Shown: positions 1 to 7,090 of the stretch, piece after piece
Layout of the letters: each line of letters begins with the position of its first letter
Numbering within the stretch: position 1 is the first letter of the stretch
NCBI GenBank assembly: GCA_900548135.1
Contig: URJC01000029.1
Span: 1 to 15,403, forward strand
From: an uncultured Odoribacter sp.
GTDB lineage: Bacteria > Bacteroidota > Bacteroidia > Bacteroidales > Marinifilaceae
Direction of reading: 5' to 3'
DNA length: 15,403 bases
The notes under the pieces: generated by a model
Told to the model about the DNA's origin: nothing
Seen by the model: only the letters and a program-made list of their open reading frames with translations
Databases searched by the model: none
Position numbers and translations under genes: made by a program

Positions 1-674
1 CCCAGCTCCAACTGCCGATCCATGATCTGTTGTCCCAAAGCAACATGACTATCTATCCAGGACTTCGGAAGCGGTCCGCCATAACTCTGGATATTTTGCA
101 TCCATTGCCAGGCAAAATGCCCGGGTCCTGTCAGGAAAGAACGGGCTTCTTCATCAGTGAACCCAAAACGCAATAAAGTATTATACCATACTCCTTCCAA
201 CCCAACTACCGATAAAGGCATATTGATTGCATTCATTGCCATATAATCAATTTCCCTTTGCCAACGCTCCCAATCCCACCATGAAGCAGTGTAACTGATC
301 GTACAATAATTAAAATAAACCCGGTATTTTCCCTGTATGATACGACGCTCCTTACCTGTAGGCAAGGGTAATTTTTCAGGTAACCGCAATTGGTCGCCAA
401 ACCAGGAAACATGTGCATGACAGGTATATTTCAAATAACGATTATAAGCCGTAGCCAAAGACACTGCATTATTACCCCGTAAAACAACTTTTTTTCCCTT
501 TGAGTCTATTTCATATACATCATTCCCATTTTCCGGCTGAATTAATTCCAAACGGAATTGCCGGGCATAACCGGGAGTGATCCGTTCTATCAATTCATAA
601 ACTGCTTTCTCAGGAGTTTTTCCGAAAGTCAGTAATGAAAAGCTACAAAATACAATAAAAAAAATCTTTTTCAT
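1..674 (-). CDS. Alpha-N-acetylglucosaminidase (GH89, NAGLU-like), 3' part cut off by window edge
   Basis: I translated this frame directly: an ATG at 674-672 opens 224 codons that run off the left edge without a stop. Residues 1-18 form a hydrophobic signal peptide (MKKIFFIVFC start), so the enzyme is exported. Residues 22-100 resemble the small N-terminal NAGLU domain (RGNNAVSLA, then NRYLKY at 78-83). From about 115 the GH89 barrel begins, with the family-typical FNYCTISYT (121-129), WWDWERW (132-138), EIDYMAMNAINMPL (141-154), VWYNTLLRFG (162-171) and GGPLPKSW (199-206). GH89 enzymes release terminal alpha-linked GlcNAc, as in heparan sulfate or GlcNAc-alpha-1,4-Gal-capped mucin glycans. 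Both catalytic glutamates lie in the missing part, so activity cannot be judged. It starts 31 bp after the GH20 stop and is probably the last visible gene of the same transcript. The family call is confident; the substrate is inferred. Confidence 0.93.
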   Translation of the reverse strand, partial: MKKIFFIVFCSFSLLTFGKTPEKAVYELIERITPGYARQFRLELIQPENGNDVYEIDSKGKKVVLRGNNAVSLATAYNRYLKYTCHAHVSWFGDQLRLPEKLPLPTGKERRIIQGKYRVYFNYCTISYTASWWDWERWQREIDYMAMNAINMPLSVVGLEGVWYNTLLRFGFTDEEARSFLTGPGHFAWQWMQNIQSYGGPLPKSWIDSHVALGQQIMDRQLEL

Positions 675-705
675 ATAGCTGGCTATTTAGTTGAATCCAT
701 GTCTC

Positions 706-2316
706 TTAGTCCCTGAAATCCATAGGTACATTTCTTTTCTGCTGCTGAGGGCCAGCAGGTTCCGGATGTGCATCAGGTTGCCGGGCATCAAAATAATAAA
801 TTCCCAGTTTATCAAATTCCCGGTATGCATTCTCCATTCTTTTTGTAAAACTAACATAGTCTTTCAGGGCAGGTTGTGTCCATGCAGCCTCAGCCAAAGC
901 ACACAAACGTGGAAAAGTCATAAAATCCAACCGTTTTATGGTATGCATCCGTTCAGTCCAAACATTAGCCTGTATTCCCTGAATATGGGACAACTGGTCT
1001 GCTGGTATATTCCAGGCTCCCAATCCTTTATCAGGAAAAGCATAAACATCTTCCAAAGGACAGAAACCTGCCCAAACCCTTCCCCATTTATGGCCCTGAT
1101 ACTGGATAAAATCAAAATACAGAGGCCGGCGCGGACACATCACAGTCGTATATCCTCCTGCCAAAGACTTTTTCAACTGATTAATCCGGTCATGCCGCCA
1201 CCACATGATTATAGTCTCTTTAGAAGAAACATTCAAATCCAGCAACTCATCCCAACCCACCAATACTTTACCCAAAGCATGCACACTATCCACCATCCGG
1301 TGCATAAAATACCGCTCAGCTTCTCTCACCTCTTTCATACCTTCCCTTTTCATCAGGGCTTGTACATCAGGATCTGTCAACCATGCTTTTATCCCATACG
1401 CTACCTCATCTCCGCCGATATGCAGATAAGGGGATGGAAACAACGCTGCCACCTCACGCAATATATCCGTTAAAAAAGAATAAGTATCTTCCTTCCCAAC
1501 ATTAAAGGTAAAATCAGGATGCTCCGGAGTTCCTCCCCCCGAATATTCCGGATAAGCATTATTTGCCGCCGTTGCATGTCCAGGCATATCAATTTCAGGA
1601 ATCACTTCAATATGACGTTCCGCTGCATAGGCAACAATCTCCCGGATTTCTTCCTGGGTATAAAAACGTACATCCTGACAATTGGGATCACTCCAATTTC
1701 CTTTCCCACCCACTGAAGTTAACCTGGGATATTTCTTAATCTCTATACGCCAACCCGGTTCATCTGTCAGATGCCAATGAAACTTATTCAATTTATAATA
1801 AGCCATCTGGTCAAGCAATTGTTTCACTTTTTCTTTTCCGAAAAAATGACGTGCTTCATCTAACATATATCCTCTCCAGGCATAACGGGGAGAATCCTGA
1901 ATCTCACAACATTTTAACGTTCCTCCTTCATTATTCACCAACTGCAAAAAAGTCTGTATGCCATAAAAAATACCGGTAGCTGTGCTCCCACTGATTATGA
2001 CCTGCTTGGGAGTTATCTGTACACGATAAGCATCTTTCTGCTGACAACCAGCATCACACATTAGCGCAATCGATGTCTTTAATGAACCTTTTTTTACTTT
2101 CATCTGAAAAGACAACGCCTGAAGCTTTTCTTTTAAAAAATTAGCTTCAGACAAAAACATAGGATCAGCATAACCGATCGTTCCTTTTTGTAACCGAAAT
2201 TCCCCTGCATGCTCCGTTATCGATTCCGGATAAGGGATAACAGCCACTTTTTGCCCCTGCATTCCAAGTGGAACAAACAAACAAATACCAATAAATACAG
2301 CTATTACTAATTTCAT
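706..2316 (-). CDS. Beta-N-acetylhexosaminidase (GH20), secreted
   Basis: This 536-residue protein has a signal peptide (about residues 1-22, ending MQGQ). A GH20b-type alpha/beta N-terminal domain covers about 24-140, and the GH20 barrel about 144-480. Barrel markers are RGYMLDEARHF (148-158), LNKFHWHLTDEPGWR (176-190), VIPEIDMPGHA (238-248) and HIGGDE (299-304). The Asp303-Glu304 pair is the expected catalytic dyad for substrate-assisted hydrolysis of terminal beta-GlcNAc or beta-GalNAc. The last 25 residues are a Pro/Gln-rich tail with no recognisable domain. The length is normal for a single-domain Bacteroidales GH20. It sits 60 bp downstream of the GH2 gene and 31 bp upstream of the GH89 gene, so it probably acts with them on lyase or mucin oligosaccharides in the periplasm or on the cell surface. 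The exact linkage preference is unknown. Confidence 0.95.
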   Translation of the reverse strand: MKLVIAVFIGICLFVPLGMQGQKVAVIPYPESITEHAGEFRLQKGTIGYADPMFLSEANFLKEKLQALSFQMKVKKGSLKTSIALMCDAGCQQKDAYRVQITPKQVIISGSTATGIFYGIQTFLQLVNNEGGTLKCCEIQDSPRYAWRGYMLDEARHFFGKEKVKQLLDQMAYYKLNKFHWHLTDEPGWRIEIKKYPRLTSVGGKGNWSDPNCQDVRFYTQEEIREIVAYAAERHIEVIPEIDMPGHATAANNAYPEYSGGGTPEHPDFTFNVGKEDTYSFLTDILREVAALFPSPYLHIGGDEVAYGIKAWLTDPDVQALMKREGMKEVREAERYFMHRMVDSVHALGKVLVGWDELLDLNVSSKETIIMWWRHDRINQLKKSLAGGYTTVMCPRRPLYFDFIQYQGHKWGRVWAGFCPLEDVYAFPDKGLGAWNIPADQLSHIQGIQANVWTERMHTIKRLDFMTFPRLCALAEAAWTQPALKDYVSFTKRMENAYREFDKLGIYYFDARQPDAHPEPAGPQQQKRNVPMDFRD

Positions 2317-2332
2317 CTGTCAAAATATTACA

Positions 2333-2369
2333 ACTTATCCCGGATCTAAAAAAAAGACCCGGAATAAGT
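2333..2369 (-). other. Intergenic hairpin with a T8 loop between GH2 and GH20 genes
   Basis: Positions 2333-2346 and 2356-2369 are complementary over 14 positions with two internal mismatches (12 pairs). They enclose a 9-base loop that is one T plus eight A on the plus strand, so the minus-strand transcript would carry eight U in the loop. It lies in the 60-bp gap between the GH2 stop and the GH20 start. It lacks a U-tract after the stem, so it is not a classical terminator. It might be an RNA stability or processing element that sets relative expression of the two enzymes; that role is inference. Confidence 0.55.
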
Positions 2370-2376
2370 CACATGA

Positions 2377-4497
2377 TTAAAAACCCACATGTTCCTTATC
2401 ACTATTTAAGGATTCCGCTTCACCTGCTTTCATTTCTCTTGTAAAATGCCAAAGAATCGTATCTTCATATACCTTACCATCCTTTTTCACCACAGCTTTT
2501 AAAGTATTATCCCCTTTGCTCAATTTTACATTGGTAAAGATATAATGAATATCTGTATATCCTTTCTTAACCCCTTCCAATTTTTCCCCATTCAGGTACA
2601 ATTCAGGTTGTCCCATATTAGAATATACAGTAACCTCTGTCAGTTGTTTTTCTCTTTCTTTCAAACGCCTCTGCGTAATGTAAACCACCGGATCTTTACT
2701 CCAGTTTGCTTTATAAAAGAAATAAGAATCTTTCTTGATTTTCCGGTCGATGGTAATCAATCCCTTCATATTACGGGCAGGCACACCTCCACGGTCAGAC
2801 ATCGGCACTCCGAAATCGAACATATTCCACAAATAGGAAGCAACAATATACGGATGGCTGGCTATCACGCTCCACTGATACTCGTGTAATTTCGTCTGGA
2901 AAGTTTCCGGATAATAAGGTTTTCCCCAATTCAAAGACTCTCCGAGGTATTCCGTCTGATGGGCAATATTAGCGTCAGCCCCATATTCTGACAACATAAA
3001 TTTATATCCCGGATATTTAGTCTCCAGGTTTTCTATCCAGGGAACAATGTCCTGAATTTTCCGCTCATACCAACCAAAATAACGGTTCATGGCCTGAATA
3101 TCGGCATTCAGGTTTACCGGATGTTCCATTGTCCCATAACCATTTACAGAAACAGTATATCGGTCAGGATCTTCCGATTTTGCCAGGTCATGCAATTCCT
3201 TGGTCAAAACCGCAGTATAGTCCTCAGGGCTATAAACTTCATTATGCAACCCCCAGACATAAATAGAAGGATGATTAAAATTCTGACGGATCAGTTCACG
3301 CAATTGCTCTTTAGCATTAGGCCCTTCCTGGGTGGAAACCCGGTTTACAAAAGGTATTTCTGCCCATATAATTAATCCGAGGCTATCACATTTTGCATAA
3401 ATGTAGTCAGATTGTTGATAGTGGGCAAAACGAACTGTAGTAGCTCCGATATCCATAATAGCAGCCATATCAAAATCATGATTCTCATTCTTTAAAGCCG
3501 ATCCGATTCCCCACCAATCCTGATGCCGGCACACTCCATACATCGGATACTTCTCTCCGTTCAAATAAAATCCCTTCCCTCCGATAATCTCAAATTTACG
3601 AATTCCAAGAGGCTGTACAATCTCATCAATGACCTCATTGCCCCGCTTCACCCGGGTCACCACTTTATACAAATACGGATCTTTTCTTCCATGCCATAAA
3701 TGCGGTTTCTTCATCTGAAAAGCCTGTTCAAAACATTGTTCCCCCTGAGGCAATACCACGATATTCTGTGCTTTCTTCAGACAGAGTTTACCAGAATAAT
3801 CATAGATTGTATTTTCCAATACCACGTTCTGAGGGGTCAATTCCTTATTTTCCACCTTCACCTTCACCTGTACATCTGCACTCTTGGAAGAGACATTTTT
3901 CTGGGTAATATACACACCCGAAGAAGCACAATCATTCACTGCAATATTTACCTTATCAGTAACAATCAACCACACCGGGCGATAGATTCCCCCATATACT
4001 CCAAACAATACATGATTAACAGGTATTACCTCAGGCGAAGAAGCATTATTAACCCGTACCAGCAATTCATTCTCCTGGCCATACTTCAGCGATTTTGTCA
4101 ATTCAAATGCACAAGCCGAATAACCTCCTTTGTGATTTCCGATATACCGGCCATTCAAATATAAATCCATTACCTGTCCAACCCCCTCAAAACGCAAAAA
4201 CACCCGTTTTCCCTTCAAGCCTTCTTCCACTTGGAAATTTTTTCTATAATAAGCTTCCCCGGCATAAAACTGATTGTATTTCAACTGCATATCCCGTGCA
4301 TTCCAGGTATGCGGAATCTGCACTTTATCCCATTTCCGGTCAAATATATCCTTATACTTAACCGCATCCTGAGTAAAAGGACCTTTCCTGAAAGTCCAAC
4401 CGTCATTAAAAGACACAACTTTTCTTCCATCAGCCATCGCATGGGATATGAAGAAAATCCCTAACATCAACCAAAACAATTTAACTTTAACCATCAT
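2377..4497 (-). CDS. Glycoside hydrolase family 2 (beta-galactosidase or beta-glucuronidase type), secreted
   Basis: This 706-residue protein has a signal peptide (about 1-22, probable cleavage after AMA). A jelly-roll sugar-binding domain follows (about 26-180; FNDGWTFRKG, IPHTWN, DLYLNGRYIGNHKGGY), then an Ig-like domain (about 185-300), the TIM barrel (about 302-600) and a C-terminal Ig-like DUF4982-type domain. Catalytic residues are visible: Glu420 in WGLHNEV as acid/base and Glu504 in LSEYGADA as nucleophile, with GVCRHQDW at 321-328. An Asn-Met-Lys (576-578) occupies the position of the NxK motif used to recognise beta-glucuronidases. However, the surrounding KGL..DRK..K and FYKANW pattern is also common in Bacteroides beta-galactosidases, so the substrate is left open. 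The start ATG is 3 bp from the PL8 stop, implying tight co-translation; a second ATG follows immediately and could be used instead. Confidence 0.93.
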   Translation of the reverse strand: MMVKVKLFWLMLGIFFISHAMADGRKVVSFNDGWTFRKGPFTQDAVKYKDIFDRKWDKVQIPHTWNARDMQLKYNQFYAGEAYYRKNFQVEEGLKGKRVFLRFEGVGQVMDLYLNGRYIGNHKGGYSACAFELTKSLKYGQENELLVRVNNASSPEVIPVNHVLFGVYGGIYRPVWLIVTDKVNIAVNDCASSGVYITQKNVSSKSADVQVKVKVENKELTPQNVVLENTIYDYSGKLCLKKAQNIVVLPQGEQCFEQAFQMKKPHLWHGRKDPYLYKVVTRVKRGNEVIDEIVQPLGIRKFEIIGGKGFYLNGEKYPMYGVCRHQDWWGIGSALKNENHDFDMAAIMDIGATTVRFAHYQQSDYIYAKCDSLGLIIWAEIPFVNRVSTQEGPNAKEQLRELIRQNFNHPSIYVWGLHNEVYSPEDYTAVLTKELHDLAKSEDPDRYTVSVNGYGTMEHPVNLNADIQAMNRYFGWYERKIQDIVPWIENLETKYPGYKFMLSEYGADANIAHQTEYLGESLNWGKPYYPETFQTKLHEYQWSVIASHPYIVASYLWNMFDFGVPMSDRGGVPARNMKGLITIDRKIKKDSYFFYKANWSKDPVVYITQRRLKEREKQLTEVTVYSNMGQPELYLNGEKLEGVKKGYTDIHYIFTNVKLSKGDNTLKAVVKKDGKVYEDTILWHFTREMKAGEAESLNSDKEHVGF

Positions 4498-4500
4498 TTA

Positions 4501-6894
4501 TTATTTCATTTTTATAGTACTTCCTTTCTCTTCATTCATTGGCAATAAAACCTTATTTTCCAGTTCACAAACAGCATTTTTAAAATATATATTGATTTCT
4601 TTTTTATCCAAACACGGATCAGCCACATAGACCGATGGGTTTTCCGTATATGCCCCGCGGACCATCACAGTACAAGGCTGGTCCGCACGTAAATGAACTT
4701 TTCCCATCTCCAGGCTTGCAGGAGCATAACAAACCAGTTGCAAGACATCCAATTCCTTCTGATAGACAGCCTGTACCAAAGTATCATTCCGGACCACGAC
4801 AACCTGAGTGGTATCATAGGCAGGAATCGATCCAACCCCAGGCACCATTAAGTACACATATTTCCCCTCCTGAGGATAATCGCCGTGATCTATCCAAAGG
4901 CTAAACGTTTCCCCTTTGACCGGACGGAGAGAATAGTTATAATTGATGTCGTTCCATGCTCCGGTAGCTGTCTTCACCTCATATTTAAAGTTTGTTCCTT
5001 CCGGGAAATAATACAGGATCTGATTATGCAACACCTTATTTCCCTCCACTTCCAAACTTTGATAATGACATTGCTCCACAGTCGTCGATATCTTACCCCC
5101 TCTTTCACCACCAATACCAGCTCCCAGACAAACAATTTCCTGATCAAACATAAACCAGCTTTTACAAGCCTTTATATCAAAATCGTTCGTTTGATAAGCC
5201 ATCATACTATATTCTCCATCCGACACCCCTCCTGAAAAAACATTTTTTCCCCGTTCCCCCCAGGGAGCTGCCACCAAATTCTCATTTTCTTCATAAGCCG
5301 TAACCCCGGGAATACGATTCCAGTTCCATAACGGAAAAATATTATAATATTCATCACCCATCCTTCGCAAACAAGTAGCTCCGCCGGATAATAAACGTCC
5401 TTTCAGATTCTCTCCGTTTCCACTTTCTATTTTTACCGTACGCACCGAAGAAGTACGCACCGAAAAATCAAATCCCTTCCGGTTATGCAAAGCATAATCA
5501 GACCGCCAGAACACCTGACTAAAGGGATACCGGGCGGAATCACTATGTCCCTGAAAACGTGCCTTCAATTTCCCATATTCCGTAGCATATAAAGAATCCA
5601 GTCCCTGCATTTTCTCCAGCAAGTCCGGAATGTTTCCATGATATACAGCCCCTTCCCGGCTAATTCCTCTCCCCAGTACACTGAAATCAATATAAGGCCC
5701 ACGAAATACATTCAAATAGGTTTCCCGCACAAAACGGCTGAATATCTCCAACTGCTCGTCCTTCAACGCATAAGAAGTCCCCTGCAACCACCCGGCAACT
5801 TTCACTACATTATGCACAAAAACTTCTCCATATCCCCCAATATACAATTGGTTTCCATGTTGCTGATAAGAATAATCTGCTTGCAAACCCTCCTGATTCG
5901 TAAAACGAACCGGGTAAAAAATCTGTCCTGAAGCAAAACGGACAATACTATCATCCTTCATCAGACACCCTCTTTGCAAATGATGAACTGCGATATCTTG
6001 TTTGTTGGCACCAGTCCATTTACGTGGATCAGGCCATGCCATCAACAAAAACAGTTGTTGCTGCAAATTTACAGGCAAAGGTTTTACTCCGGCATCCAGC
6101 AAAACCAAAATATCTCCCAAACGCTGGGGTACTGCAATCTGGTTATACCACCAATTGTGAGATTCAGGTTTACATTCCACCCAAAAAGACAAGGCATCCT
6201 GGATAGCTAAAAATAAAGTATCATTCCCGTGATAGCGGCTTTTCGGACTGACATAAGCCAATGACAACATATAAACCCGGTCTAAATGACGTATCTGTTC
6301 CCAATTGGTCCTAAAAAAACAGGTATAATCCAGATCTGTCCACTTTCCTCCCCTACGCAATTTTCCAACCCAATGTTCAACCAATGAATCATTCCGGCTA
6401 ATGGCTTTGCTGTTCAACATTTCTTTACGCATCCGGTCCAGTATCAATGCAAAATGATCTTTCCGCTCCATCACGCGGGAGTGAACAACCTCCGGTTTCA
6501 AAATATAATCTGCAGGCAATCCTTTATCTGCCCGCTCCACACGCCCCTGGATTTTCAAATTGATCACGCCGCAATTCGTATACACCTCTGCCATACCCAG
6601 AAAATCTGATTCCTGACGTCCCATCGGATTATATCCTAAACGAATAGTTGATTTCCCACCAGGCTCCACAGGTTCTTTAGACCATTCCGAAGCCATGCAT
6701 CCACAACTTGGTATAACCCTCTTAATGTACAAAGACTTCTCTCCTGTATTCATGAAATCGAAATCATGATACACTACTCCATTTTCCTCGCGGATCGTAT
6801 GAAAATCATAACTATATTCACAGAATTCCATTTTCTGTGAACATAACTGTAATGAATATAATACTAAAAAACTTAGAATAATAAACTGTTTCAT
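4501..6894 (-). CDS. Polysaccharide lyase family 8 (hyaluronate/chondroitin lyase) with N-terminal DUF1573 domain
   Basis: I start this at the ATG giving MKQFIILSFLVLY, a clean signal peptide (797 residues); an in-frame ATG at 6921 would add nine residues before it. Residues about 20-120 are a DUF1573 (Ig-like) domain with VIPSCGCMASEW, EPVEPGGKSTIRLGYNP and a closing LKIQGRV. From about 140 on the protein is PL8: an alpha toroid, then beta-sandwich domains. Counted from this start, the aromatic patch is Trp248-Trp249. The lyase residues appear at Asn297 (TGANKQD), His346, Tyr355, Arg409, Arg413, Glu490 and Asn493. Their spacing closely follows that of Flavobacterium chondroitin AC lyase as I remember it (Asn175, His225, Tyr234, Arg288, Arg292, Glu371, Asn374). 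The enzyme should cleave hyaluronan or chondroitin by beta-elimination; which one is not decidable. The DUF1573 fusion is unusual. It lies 188 bp after the M60 gene and 3 bp before GH2. Confidence 0.92.
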   Translation of the reverse strand: MKQFIILSFLVLYSLQLCSQKMEFCEYSYDFHTIREENGVVYHDFDFMNTGEKSLYIKRVIPSCGCMASEWSKEPVEPGGKSTIRLGYNPMGRQESDFLGMAEVYTNCGVINLKIQGRVERADKGLPADYILKPEVVHSRVMERKDHFALILDRMRKEMLNSKAISRNDSLVEHWVGKLRRGGKWTDLDYTCFFRTNWEQIRHLDRVYMLSLAYVSPKSRYHGNDTLFLAIQDALSFWVECKPESHNWWYNQIAVPQRLGDILVLLDAGVKPLPVNLQQQLFLLMAWPDPRKWTGANKQDIAVHHLQRGCLMKDDSIVRFASGQIFYPVRFTNQEGLQADYSYQQHGNQLYIGGYGEVFVHNVVKVAGWLQGTSYALKDEQLEIFSRFVRETYLNVFRGPYIDFSVLGRGISREGAVYHGNIPDLLEKMQGLDSLYATEYGKLKARFQGHSDSARYPFSQVFWRSDYALHNRKGFDFSVRTSSVRTVKIESGNGENLKGRLLSGGATCLRRMGDEYYNIFPLWNWNRIPGVTAYEENENLVAAPWGERGKNVFSGGVSDGEYSMMAYQTNDFDIKACKSWFMFDQEIVCLGAGIGGERGGKISTTVEQCHYQSLEVEGNKVLHNQILYYFPEGTNFKYEVKTATGAWNDINYNYSLRPVKGETFSLWIDHGDYPQEGKYVYLMVPGVGSIPAYDTTQVVVVRNDTLVQAVYQKELDVLQLVCYAPASLEMGKVHLRADQPCTVMVRGAYTENPSVYVADPCLDKKEINIYFKNAVCELENKVLLPMNEEKGSTIKMK

Positions 6895-6994
6895 CCAAAA
6901 TCCGATCATTGTATAACTCAAACACGCACAAATTCCCCAAACAAATCCAATTTGTCTTTCTATTTATATAAATTCTACTCTACAAACAATATTT

Positions 6995-7002
6995 CAAAAA
7001 TA
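6995..7002 (-). promoter_or_regulatory. Possible Bacteroidales -7 element ahead of the PL8 gene
   Basis: The minus strand reads TATTTTTG, which fits the Bacteroides -7 consensus TAnnTTTG, about 100 bp upstream of the PL8 start in the 188-bp gap after the M60 gene. I find no TTTG at the expected 19-21 bp further upstream, so the promoter is only possible. The gap is AT-rich, where chance matches are common. If real, it would give the PL8-GH2-GH20-GH89 genes their own start site in addition to read-through from the M60 gene. Confidence 0.25.
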
Positions 7003-7073
7003 AACATCATTTTTTACATCCTGCTAATTTTTTCCCCGAAATGAAAAAAATAAGAAGATTCTGAAATAAAATG

Positions 7074-7090
7074 AGATTTATTTTAAATCT
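7074..7090 (-). repeat. Small perfect inverted repeat over the M60 stop codon
   Basis: AGATTTA and TAAATCT are perfect 7-base arms separated by TTT, and the stop codon of the M60 gene (7083-7085) lies in the centre. The arms are AT-rich and the loop is only three bases, so the hairpin would be weak. It could modestly protect the end of the reading frame or be a chance palindrome in AT-rich DNA. Confidence 0.3.

Noticed and set aside
675..686. Inverted repeat ATAGC-TG-GCTAT just before the GH89 start codon.
   Set aside because: It is five-base arms with a two-base centre, too short to be distinguished from chance or to form a stable hairpin.
691..1473. A 260-codon open frame on the plus strand opposite the GH20 gene.
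   Set aside because: It is antisense to a well-supported GH20 reading frame, has a cysteine/histidine/proline-rich composition typical of shadow frames, and shows no known motif.
6895..6921. Upstream ATG codons (6921 and 6909) extending the PL8 protein by nine or five residues.
   Set aside because: The extension (MSYTMIGFW) precedes a complete signal peptide starting at the 6894 ATG with a lysine next to it, which is the more natural exported-protein start.
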